This document shows positions 24,028 through 30,845 of a stretch of 32,137 nucleotides of DNA, piece by piece. Positions within the stretch are counted from its first letter, which is position 1; every line of letters starts with the position of its first letter. Under the pieces are notes generated by a model. The model was given only the letters and a program-made list of their open reading frames with translations. It had not been told where the DNA came from and did not search any database. The stretch is taken from positions 1 to 32,137 of the forward strand of contig JABGWU010000368.1 of NCBI GenBank assembly GCA_018645475.1, written 5' to 3'. Origin of the DNA: Opitutia bacterium (GTDB taxonomy: Bacteria; Verrucomicrobiota; Verrucomicrobiia; Opitutales; Seribacteraceae). Made by a program: the position numbers and the translations under genes.

Positions 24028-24630
24028 ATGCCAAGTTTGGAAGCGGTGTGTGGAAAGCTTTTTGGTCACCCTGGTTGGGTGTCAAAGGTTGCGTGGGGCG
24101 GAGCTCTCTCTTTCATACCGGTTCTCAATCTTTTTTCATTGGGCTATCTACTTAAGTACACCATTCAATTAAGACAGAACAAGGAGTGGGATTTACCCGA
24201 ATGGAAGGAAATGGAACCCATTGTTCTTTTGACTAGTGGTTTCCAAGTATTTCTTCTTCTCTTAGCTTACTCCGGTTGCCCCATTTTACTAGGTTGGCTA
24301 GCTAGTTCACTTTTGGATCTACTTACATTTGGCTTCCTGGGAATTGTAAGCTATTCCCCACTTGCCGCAGGTGCATTTGTTGCCCCTTTTCTGTTTATGT
24401 CCTCCATTCAAGTTTTTGTGAGGGACGGACTATTCTCTGATGCATGGAGAGTTCGGCTTGTTGTTCAGATTGCCCAAGCAATGAGTCCACAATTAATTTT
24501 ACCGGTAATTGCATTTTGGGGAATTCTTCTTCTTGCCCTCCCGCTTTATGGATTCTCCTTTTTTCTTGGCACTTGGGTATTACTTGCCTATTCGAGTGCA
24601 TTGAATTTTTCGAAAATTAATCAAAATTAA
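24028..24630 (+). CDS. DUF4013-like integral membrane protein
   Basis: This 200-aa hydrophobic protein has about five membrane segments. The N-terminal pattern WVSKVAWGGALSFIPVLNLF followed by SLGYLLK resembles DUF4013 proteins, which have no assigned biochemical role. The intervening loop LRQNKEWDLPEWKEME is the soluble-side stretch typical of the family. It is divergent from ispA across 40 bp, too little for two separate full promoters, so the pair probably share overlapping promoter elements. The fmdB-like gene follows 24 bp after its stop. Confidence 0.6.
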   Translation: MPSLEAVCGKLFGHPGWVSKVAWGGALSFIPVLNLFSLGYLLKYTIQLRQNKEWDLPEWKEMEPIVLLTSGFQVFLLLLAYSGCPILLGWLASSLLDLLTFGFLGIVSYSPLAAGAFVAPFLFMSSIQVFVRDGLFSDAWRVRLVVQIAQAMSPQLILPVIAFWGILLLALPLYGFSFFLGTWVLLAYSSALNFSKINQN

Positions 24631-24654
24631 TTTAATTCAGATATTATTTAATAC

Positions 24655-25002
24655 ATGCCTACTTACGACTACCAATGCCAAGATTGTGGACACAATTGGG
24701 AATTATTTCAATCAATGAATGATTCCCCGGTAAAGTCCTGCCCAAAATGCAAAAAACGCAAAGCCAAGCGCTTACTTGGAATGGGAGCTGGTATCATCTT
24801 TAAGGGAACTGGATTCTACGAAACAGATTATAAAAACAAGGGCCCGGAAAAGAAAGAGGGTAACTCTGAGTCCAAGGAAAAAGGCTCAGCTAAGGAAAAA
24901 GAGAGTAAGAGTAAGGAAACCAGTTCAACCAAGGAATCCAAGCCAGCCCCTAAAAAAGAATCCGGGACCAAGAAAAAGCCAGCAAAAGCAAACGCCAAAT
25001 AA
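24655..25002 (+). CDS. FmdB-family zinc-ribbon protein with Lys-rich tail
   Basis: This 115-aa protein has the FmdB/CxxC_CxxC_SSSS zinc ribbon: C8-QDC11 and C29-PKC32, in the context PTYDYQCQDCG, the usual opening of the family. The conserved GIIFKGTGFYETDY block follows. Beyond about residue 60 the chain is a low-complexity Lys/Glu/Ser/Pro tail to the C-terminus, which is common in this family. The function of FmdB-type proteins is not firmly known. It lies between the DUF4013-like gene and the DJ-1-like gene, all on the plus strand with short gaps. Confidence 0.8.
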   Translation: MPTYDYQCQDCGHNWELFQSMNDSPVKSCPKCKKRKAKRLLGMGAGIIFKGTGFYETDYKNKGPEKKEGNSESKEKGSAKEKESKSKETSSTKESKPAPKKESGTKKKPAKANAK

Positions 25003-25018
25003 AAACTCAGCTTTTTTC

Positions 25019-25588
25019 ATGGAGTTGACCAAAAATGCACTCATTTTACTATCAAATGGGGTTGAAGAAATTGAAGCAGTATCCCCCATTGATCTCTTAC
25101 GAAGGGCAGAGGTTGATGTCACGGTTTGCTCATGCGATGAGACTCTTTGGGTAAAAGGCAGATCCGGAATTTCAATTCAGGCAGACTGTAATCTTCAATC
25201 CATTGCAGAAAGAAGTTTTGATCTTTTGGTTTTACCCGGAGGGCCAGGAGTTTTTGAACTGCGCAAAAACCCGTTTGTCTTAAAAGTTATTCAAAAACAT
25301 TTTAATCATGGAAAATGGATTGGTGCAATCTGTGCAGCTCCTCTTCTTTTACTCGACGCCAAGGTATTGAACGGAACAAAATACACCGCCCATGCAAGTG
25401 TTGTAAATGAACTGCCCAATCTATTACCAGAGGAAGATGTGGTAGTGGATAAAAACATTATCACCTCTGCTGGAGCAGGTACTGCAGTTCGATTCGGGTT
25501 AAAACTTGTGGAACTCTTGCTTTCAGAAGAAAAGGCAAACGAAATTGCACATTCCATTCACGCACCCTACCCAATTGAGAAAAAATGA
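25019..25588 (+). CDS. DJ-1/PfpI (ThiJ)-family protein
   Basis: This 189-aa protein belongs to the DJ-1/PfpI superfamily. The conserved GVEEIEA (14-20) supplies the acidic residue next to the active site, the nucleophile-elbow Cys is C105 in GAICAAPLLL, and the later GTKYTAHAS carries the usual His. LVLPGG (70-75) is the strand-turn motif. Family members act as glyoxalase/deglycase-type or chaperone-like stress proteins; which one this is cannot be told. The frame is open from 24776 but would overlap the zinc-ribbon gene, so I chose the ATG at 25019, which starts the strand exactly as in the family. The stop overlaps the next gene as ATGA. Confidence 0.82.
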   Translation: MELTKNALILLSNGVEEIEAVSPIDLLRRAEVDVTVCSCDETLWVKGRSGISIQADCNLQSIAERSFDLLVLPGGPGVFELRKNPFVLKVIQKHFNHGKWIGAICAAPLLLLDAKVLNGTKYTAHASVVNELPNLLPEEDVVVDKNIITSAGAGTAVRFGLKLVELLLSEEKANEIAHSIHAPYPIEKK

Positions 25589-26625
25589 AAGCTTTCCGAA
25601 GATACGCCAGAGAAGAAAGAGCTGCCCGCCTTGAAGTGGTTGATATACCAAAGCCGAAAACAGGAGAAGTATTGCTTAAAGTATCATATTGTGGAATCTG
25701 TGGTTCTGACTTACATGCCTGGCTGAACCATAAAGGCTACGAATCCGTCCTCCCTGAAGTTACCTTCGGGCATGAATTTTCCGCCACTGTTGTGGAAACC
25801 GGTTCCGGCGTGTCAAATTGGAAAACCGATGATCAGGCGGTAATGATCGCCCTGCAGACTCATCACGATGAGAACGATCCCTACTGCCGGATGAGACTGC
25901 CCCAGCTCTCTTCCCGCCGACGCGTCCAGGGCTTACACCTCGACGGCGGCATGGCGGAATATGTCTGCGTCGAAGAGGAATTTTTACTCCCCATACCCCA
26001 AGGGCTCGATCTCGAACTCGCCGCCCTTACCGAACCCCTCTCCGTCGCCGAGCACTGTATAGGAAATCGTACACCCATCGGGCCGGATGATAAAGTTATT
26101 ATCAGCGGGCCCGGAATCATCGGCTTACTCTGTGCCATCTCTGCCCGTAGTCGCGGAGCGGAAGTTATAATTTCCGGTACAGAACGGGACGAAGCCACCC
26201 GCCTCACCGCAGCCCGCACTATCGGTTTTGAAACCCTCGTAGTCGGTCCGGGACACCCTCCTCTGCACGAACAGATCACCGCCTATTTTCCGGATGGGGC
26301 CGACGCCCTCGTGGAAGCCTCCGGTTCCGCCCATGCCCTGGCGGATGCCTGGCAATCGGTACATGCCAACGGTACCGTCACCGCTGTCGCCCTCTACTCC
26401 CGTACTATTGATTTCGATCTCACCCAGTTTCTCCGCAAACAGATTGATCTCCGCACCAGTTATGCATCATCCAAAGAGGATTATCTCCGGGCCTTCAAAC
26501 TCTTACAGGACGGAGCGGTCGACGCCTCCGTGCTCACCCAGAACTATTCCCTCGCGGATGCGGAGCAGGGATTTATCGACAGCGAAAATCTAGAAGCCAC
26601 CAAAGTGCTGCTCGACTGTTCTTAA
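25585..26625 (+). CDS. Zinc-type MDR alcohol/polyol dehydrogenase
   Basis: This 346-aa medium-chain dehydrogenase has the catalytic zinc set C39 (CGICGSD), H63 and E64 (FGHEF), and a Rossmann motif ISGPGIIGLLCAISARSRG for NAD(P). It resembles threonine/sorbitol-type dehydrogenases, but the substrate is unknown. The loop that normally carries four structural-zinc cysteines reads THHDENDPYCRMRLPQLSSR with only one Cys, so the structural zinc site is probably absent. It is coupled to the DJ-1-like gene by an ATGA overlap. From about 25740 the G+C content and C-ending codon use rise sharply within this single gene, indicating a recombination edge. Confidence 0.8.
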   Translation: MKAFRRYAREERAARLEVVDIPKPKTGEVLLKVSYCGICGSDLHAWLNHKGYESVLPEVTFGHEFSATVVETGSGVSNWKTDDQAVMIALQTHHDENDPYCRMRLPQLSSRRRVQGLHLDGGMAEYVCVEEEFLLPIPQGLDLELAALTEPLSVAEHCIGNRTPIGPDDKVIISGPGIIGLLCAISARSRGAEVIISGTERDEATRLTAARTIGFETLVVGPGHPPLHEQITAYFPDGADALVEASGSAHALADAWQSVHANGTVTAVALYSRTIDFDLTQFLRKQIDLRTSYASSKEDYLRAFKLLQDGAVDASVLTQNYSLADAEQGFIDSENLEATKVLLDCS

Positions 26626-27840
26626 TTTTCCTTTACAGGAGAAAGGCTCATGGACGGATCACCCGAATCCGGTGGGTATTGGTATCTCCCACATAGATCG
26701 CACCATCCTTATCCACAAACACCCCGTGTAAACGGTCCATCCGGCACTTTTTCGGATCTTTACCCTCCGGACCATCTCCCTTCTTGCCATCTCCGGCAAT
26801 CAGTTTGAGCTCTCCGGTCTTCCGGTCAATCATGCGTACGGAATGGCTCTCCGTATCCGCCAGATAAATATTTCCTTTTGGTCCAACCGCTATCCCCTTG
26901 GGTCCTGAAAGGGTTGCCTGTTTGGCAGGCCCTCCATTCCCCGTAAATCCCTTCTTTCCGGTTCCGGCCACATGATGAATGGTTCCCTTGTCTAATTCCA
27001 TCCGGTAGACCGCATTTCCCTCCCGTAGTGCCAACCACATGGTATTGCCGACCACATCAATCGCCCGTGGACCATTCAGATCGACCTTACTTATTTTCCC
27101 ACCGTCCTTGGTCTTCGCCTTTTTTCCGGTTCCGGAAAAAGTGGAAATTTTTCCCGTTTTCATATCGACCTTCCGTATCCGATGATTCCCGATATCACAG
27201 ACAAATAAATTACCCTGGGGTCCAAATTGTATACTGTGCGGACGGTTAAATTTCGCCTTCTTCGCCGGTCCACCATCCCCACTGAATCCCTTCACTCCCG
27301 TCCCTGCAATCGTGGAAATCTTACCCGACTTCACATCCACCCTGCGGATCACATGATTCATCATCTCCACGAAATACATGTTCCCCGCCTGATCGAATCG
27401 TACCTCGTAGGGTTCATTTAACAAAGCCTCGACTGCCAGCCCGCCATCACCGGCATATCCTTTTTTACCGCCGGCCCCTGCCACCGTGGTCACAATTCCC
27501 TGCGAATCAATTTTCCTCATGCAGTGATTGTAGGTATCGCAAACATAGACGCAGCTATCGGGACCCCGCACCACGCCAAACGGCCCACGCATCTTGGCTT
27601 GCGTAGCCAGACCGCCATCACCGGAGAAACCGGCCTCTCCCGTTCCTAAAATCGTCGAAATCTCAGCCCCGTGTAAGCCGTGCAGGCAAAACAAAAGAAA
27701 CGCAACTTGGATGGTTATTTTCATTTTGCCGACCACCCGCTCCGTCTGAGGAAATGAAAGATCCAGAATTACTCTGAGCCGTTCCCGTCAGCCGGTACTG
27801 TGGCATTCTCTTCTACCACCGGTACGGACGCATTGGCATC
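25740..27840. other. High-G+C block with edges inside two genes (probable recombination import)
   Basis: By hand counts, 60-base lines here are mostly about 48-68% G+C (for example about 68% at 26281-26340 and about 62% at 27421-27480), against about 37% at 25021-25080 and about 38% at 28261-28320. The block covers the 3' part of the dehydrogenase, all of the NHL gene and the 3' end of the FKBP gene. Both flanking genes stay in frame. This is a compositional call; the exact edges are uncertain by 100 bp or so. Confidence 0.6.
26648..27724 (-). CDS. Secreted NHL-repeat (six-bladed propeller) protein
   Basis: This 358-aa exported protein has a signal peptide at about 1-20. It has six repeats of about 55 residues, each with a variant of STILGTGEAGFSGDGGLA followed by a strand such as GPFGVVRGPDSCVYVCDTYN and an RKID/RRVD turn (later units: TVAGAGGKKGYAGDGG, STIAGTGVKGFSGDGG, HHVAGTGKKGFTGNGG). 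This is the NHL beta-propeller pattern used for binding in secreted proteins; no enzyme residues are apparent. The fourth and sixth repeats have eroded glycine motifs. A GTG at 27736 could add four residues. The whole gene is within the high-G+C block. Confidence 0.8.
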   Translation of the reverse strand: MKITIQVAFLLFCLHGLHGAEISTILGTGEAGFSGDGGLATQAKMRGPFGVVRGPDSCVYVCDTYNHCMRKIDSQGIVTTVAGAGGKKGYAGDGGLAVEALLNEPYEVRFDQAGNMYFVEMMNHVIRRVDVKSGKISTIAGTGVKGFSGDGGPAKKAKFNRPHSIQFGPQGNLFVCDIGNHRIRKVDMKTGKISTFSGTGKKAKTKDGGKISKVDLNGPRAIDVVGNTMWLALREGNAVYRMELDKGTIHHVAGTGKKGFTGNGGPAKQATLSGPKGIAVGPKGNIYLADTESHSVRMIDRKTGELKLIAGDGKKGDGPEGKDPKKCRMDRLHGVFVDKDGAIYVGDTNTHRIRVIRP

Positions 27841-29037
27841 CACTTCAGGTATGATCAATGGAGCCTCCGCAGAGGAGGAATTCGCATCAGTGAGATTTAG
27901 ATCCAACGGAGGCTCTGGAATTTCCTTCGGGGTGATCCCTATCAATTCCACTTCAAAAATAAGGGTCTCATTGGGTCCAATTGAATTACTTCCGGTTTCA
28001 CCGTAGGCCAAGTCTGATGGAATGAACAACTTCCATTTTGCCCCTTCATCCATTAACTTGAGTGCTTCAGTCCATCCCTTAATAACTCCATTTACAGCAA
28101 AGGAAGCTGGTTCATCTCTCTCAATAGAGGAATCAAAAACTTCCCCATTAATAAGAGTTCCATGATAATGGACTTCCACAGAATCGACCTCTTGTGGACT
28201 CTCTCCAGTACCTTTTTCTAAAATTTCATACTGCAATCCAGTATCGGTGGATATTACTCCTGCCCTCTTACCATTTTTTTCTAAATAAGCATTCCCCTTC
28301 TCAAGGTTAAGATCAGGCATTGATTTGGCTACTGCTAAAAAATTACTCGTTTTGATTAAATCTTCAATTCTAGAAAGGAAATAAGATGCATTAGAGTCAT
28401 CTGCGAGTTTAGCTTTATGTTCTTCAACCATTACCATATCATTCTCTGATAAAGATTGTAATGTTAGCAAAAAGATAGCTTCCCTTCGATCAGTCGGAAG
28501 AAAAGATGAACTACTGGCAAGTCTTTCCAAGACAGCCTTGCCGTCATCTACTTCTTTATTTTTGTCTTTGAGCAAAGATACAGCTTGGCCGAGAAGGGCT
28601 CTACCCGCGAGTGGGTCAGCTCCCAATTCAATTGCGGCTAGCTCGAAATTTTTGGCAGAATCAATATAATTTTTTCCCCGATATTGTAGAACGGCTGCTC
28701 TGTATCGAGCAACACCTGACAATGTATCATCATATTCATCCGCAAAAGAAAGGAAACGTTCTTCAGCACCATCGGAGTCTATACTGGCTGATAGAAAACG
28801 ATAAGATCGTTCGGATTGTTCACTTCTCTTCGAATCATCTAACCAAGTATATGCGACTACTCCTAGGACAATAACACCGAGTACAGTTAATAATGAATTT
28901 TTGCTTTTATTCCAAGCATCGTCTTCGCTGTAGCTATGCTCAGCTGCTTGGTCAGCAGTAAGCCCATCTTGCTCAGGTGATATGGGCAAAGGTGCGTCGT
29001 TATCTTTTTCGGAATCGGGTGCTTTATTAGTGGCCAT
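27769..29037 (-). CDS. Membrane-anchored TPR-like / FKBP-type peptidyl-prolyl isomerase
   Basis: This 422-aa protein has an acidic cytoplasmic N-terminus, one transmembrane helix at about 48-66 (LLTVLGVIVLGVVAYTW), and a helical repeat region (about 70-240) like the YfgM/TPR_21 envelope proteins. An FKBP-type isomerase domain follows (about 250-370): GLQYEILEKGTGESP, VHYHGTLINGEVFDSS, GVIKGWTEALKLMDEGAKWK and FIPSDLAYGETG. The conserved FKBP residues Tyr, Asp, Trp and Tyr are in place, so isomerase and chaperone activity on exported proteins is likely. The last 50 residues form a Pro/Ala/Asp-rich tail. That tail is encoded in the higher-G+C block; the remainder is ordinary low-G+C DNA. Confidence 0.85.
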   Translation of the reverse strand: MATNKAPDSEKDNDAPLPISPEQDGLTADQAAEHSYSEDDAWNKSKNSLLTVLGVIVLGVVAYTWLDDSKRSEQSERSYRFLSASIDSDGAEERFLSFADEYDDTLSGVARYRAAVLQYRGKNYIDSAKNFELAAIELGADPLAGRALLGQAVSLLKDKNKEVDDGKAVLERLASSSSFLPTDRREAIFLLTLQSLSENDMVMVEEHKAKLADDSNASYFLSRIEDLIKTSNFLAVAKSMPDLNLEKGNAYLEKNGKRAGVISTDTGLQYEILEKGTGESPQEVDSVEVHYHGTLINGEVFDSSIERDEPASFAVNGVIKGWTEALKLMDEGAKWKLFIPSDLAYGETGSNSIGPNETLIFEVELIGITPKEIPEPPLDLNLTDANSSSAEAPLIIPEVDANASVPVVEENATVPADGNGSE

Positions 29038-29208
29038 AGGGCAAATAAATGAAAAGGGATATTCTTCTTATTTTTAGAATAAAGTCAACGGCTAGGTTTA
29101 CAGGAGAAGATATCCATAACAATATTCCTCATAATAAATTTACAATTCTTACCAATTAAATATAATAATCTTGAGGTTGATCCAAATAACGATAGGAGTC
29201 CTTCAGTT
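29038..29208. other. Intergenic AT-rich stretch, no gene seen
   Basis: Apart from the possible FKBP promoter at 29061-29090, I see no RNA gene or coding signal here. A minus-strand frame continuing from the sulfatase C-terminal fragment stays open to about 29090, but it has no family features beyond SEMKK. This is decay DNA rather than a separate gene. Confidence 0.4.
29061..29090 (-). promoter_or_regulatory. Possible promoter for the TPR-FKBP gene
   Basis: On the minus strand TTGACT (29090-29085) is followed by an 18-bp spacer and GAATAT (29066-29061), leaving a leader of about 20 bp. The spacer and -10 also contain a TATTCT...AGAATA dyad. The -35 is good and the -10 is weak. Confidence 0.3.
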
Positions 29209-29863
29209 TTTTTCATTTCGCTTAATAAAAGAGATTCCATGTCATCAAGCTTTTGAGAATTCCGTGAACCATTTGCCAGATTAACCTGTTTGAGTGCCAG
29301 ATACTTCCTGTCTTTTTAACAGTCTCTTTCGAATGGAGTAAAATTAGAATTTCATTGGGATTCTCCCTGAGATTAATAAGTTGATTGTACCGAACATCTC
29401 CATCAAAGGCGTCGTACTTGATCAACTTCCACTTCCGCCTTGTGGGCTGATCTCAAGCCAGGTTTAACCCCACAATACAAAATATCTCAGACAATCTAGT
29501 TATTATCGATCAAAACGGCTTTTAAGCTTATCCCTTGAGTCGTTGCGGGAATAGAAATACCGGCAATATCGCAAAATGTAGGCGAAGAATCAACAAGGTA
29601 ACTATTTCCATTTTTACATATCCGAAAGGTTTCATATCCAGCACAATTAAAAACAACTGCTCGTGTATTATTAAGAATCTTAACTCTCGAACCCTTACCT
29701 CCTCTCCTTATTGAAGTGATTCTTCTCGCGAGATGGTAAGTGCCAGAGAGTGCGACCACTCATTGATCATGGTGCGAACCAGAGGGCAAACTACACCACT
29801 GATTGACCCCATATGATATGCCTGATCATCCGTTAGAATATATAGTATATTATAGGTTCTTTC
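29209..29863 (-). pseudogene. Decayed sulfatase (frameshifted and internally deleted)
   Basis: Pieces of one sulfatase occur in order on the minus strand in alternating frames. First is ERTYNILYILTDDQAYHMG (29863 down to about 29810), the sulfatase N-terminus with the metal-binding DD. Second is GKGSRV (about 29700) and VDSSPTFCDIAGISIPATTQ followed by GISLKAV (to 29496), the LAGI-P-x-x-QG-SL segment. Third is RRKWKLIKYDAFDGDVRYNQ followed by LINLRENPNE (about 29445-29371), and fourth is QKLDDMESLLLSEMKK (29256-29209). At least three frame changes and stops separate them. Total length is about half of a sulfatase, and the CxPSR/CxAxR formylglycine motif is absent. The reading is from motifs; the pieces are too degenerate to encode an enzyme. 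Confidence 0.7.
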
Positions 29864-29987
29864 ACCAAAACGGGAAAATGAAAATTGAATACTGTAAAAA
29901 TATTTTTTCGAACTTCACGGGTGGACGATCAAGCACAACCGGTAAAAATGAGGAAAGCACTTACAGAGAAATATTGCTAAAGCCCGT
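29864..29987. other. Short gap between sulfatase relic and purU, no gene seen
   Basis: The minus strand here includes a hydrophobic fragment (VLSSFLPVVLDRPP) that could be the degraded signal peptide and start of the sulfatase, but stops interrupt it. The plus-strand frame at 29803-29991 is antisense to the relic and not credible as a gene. Confidence 0.3.
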
Positions 29988-30839
29988 TTAATCGAACACT
30001 ACCGTTTTATTCTGATAAACAAGCACTCGGTTTTGTAAATGCCTGCGGACAGCAGTAGAAAGAACAATTTTTTCAAGGTCACGACCTTTTTCGATTAAAT
30101 CCTTGGGTCCATGACGATGACTGACCCGGGTTACATCCTGCCCAACAATGGGACCTTCGTCTAAATCCTCGGTCACATAGTGTGCAGTTGCTCCAATTAA
30201 CTTCACCCCTCTGGTGTACGCTTGATGATAAGGTTTGGCTCCGGCAAAAGAAGGAAGAAAGGAATGATGAATATTGATCACTGGGCAACCAGCTTTCTCA
30301 AGAAAATCCTTACTTAAAATCTGCATATATCGGGCCAGTATCAAAAGTTCTATTTTCTGTTCCTGAATCCATTCTATCTGATTGGCTTCCTCTAATTCCC
30401 TACTTTCTGGAGACAGATTGAAATAGTGAAAAGGCAAATGATAAGATTCAGAAATGTTTTGCAAATCTCTGTGATTAGAAAGAACTCCTGCTAATTCCGC
30501 ATTCCATTCCCCTGACCTTACACGTAAGGAAATATCGTGAAGGCAATGATCTGCCTTGGAAACCATTACACCAATTTTAGGTCGGTCATCATCATACCCT
30601 ATTCTTACGGTCATACCTAATTCAGTCTGAACCATTTCCTGAAATGCCATCCCCTCCTCTCTTGTATTAGAATTTAAAGAGGATTCCCATTCAATCCGTT
30701 GAAAAAACACATTTTCCTGACGGTCGAGGTGTTGATCAGCGTGAAGCACATTACTTCCGCGCTCATGAATCCATCCAGCTACTTTGGCGACAATACCCGG
30801 TCGATCAGCCCCATAAAGTAAAGCGGTAATAGAATTCAT
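29988..30839 (-). CDS. purU: Formyltetrahydrofolate deformylase
   Basis: This 283-aa cytoplasmic enzyme hydrolyses 10-formyl-THF to THF and formate. An N-terminal ACT-type regulatory domain (about 1-80) begins ITALLYGADRPGIVAKVAGW. The formyltransferase-like catalytic domain follows from about 85. The catalytic Asn, His and Asp are visible in VINIHHSFLPSFAGAKPYHQ and, further on, ATAHYVTEDLDEGPIVGQ. Domain order and length match PurU. It starts 6 bp after the carB stop and is probably cotranscribed, placing one-carbon balance next to pyrimidine/arginine precursor synthesis. The sulfatase relic lies directly downstream. Confidence 0.92.
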   Translation of the reverse strand: MNSITALLYGADRPGIVAKVAGWIHERGSNVLHADQHLDRQENVFFQRIEWESSLNSNTREEGMAFQEMVQTELGMTVRIGYDDDRPKIGVMVSKADHCLHDISLRVRSGEWNAELAGVLSNHRDLQNISESYHLPFHYFNLSPESRELEEANQIEWIQEQKIELLILARYMQILSKDFLEKAGCPVINIHHSFLPSFAGAKPYHQAYTRGVKLIGATAHYVTEDLDEGPIVGQDVTRVSHRHGPKDLIEKGRDLEKIVLSTAVRRHLQNRVLVYQNKTVVFD

Positions 30840-30845
30840 ATAATA

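Noticed and set aside
24776-25018. Longer version of the DJ-1-like gene starting at 24776
   Set aside because: The extra 81 residues are a frame-shifted reading of the zinc-ribbon gene's Lys-rich tail and match nothing in the DJ-1 family.
26648-27724. Repeats in the NHL gene as a CRISPR-like or tandem DNA array
   Set aside because: The repeats are at protein level with a period of about 165 bp and diverged DNA, as expected for beta-propeller blades.
25740-27840. High-G+C block as an insertion sequence or genomic island
   Set aside because: No transposase, integrase, tRNA or flanking direct repeat is seen, and the edges fall inside intact frames.
29803-29991. Short plus-strand frame as a gene
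   Set aside because: It is antisense to the sulfatase relic, has no family features and lacks a ribosome-binding site.
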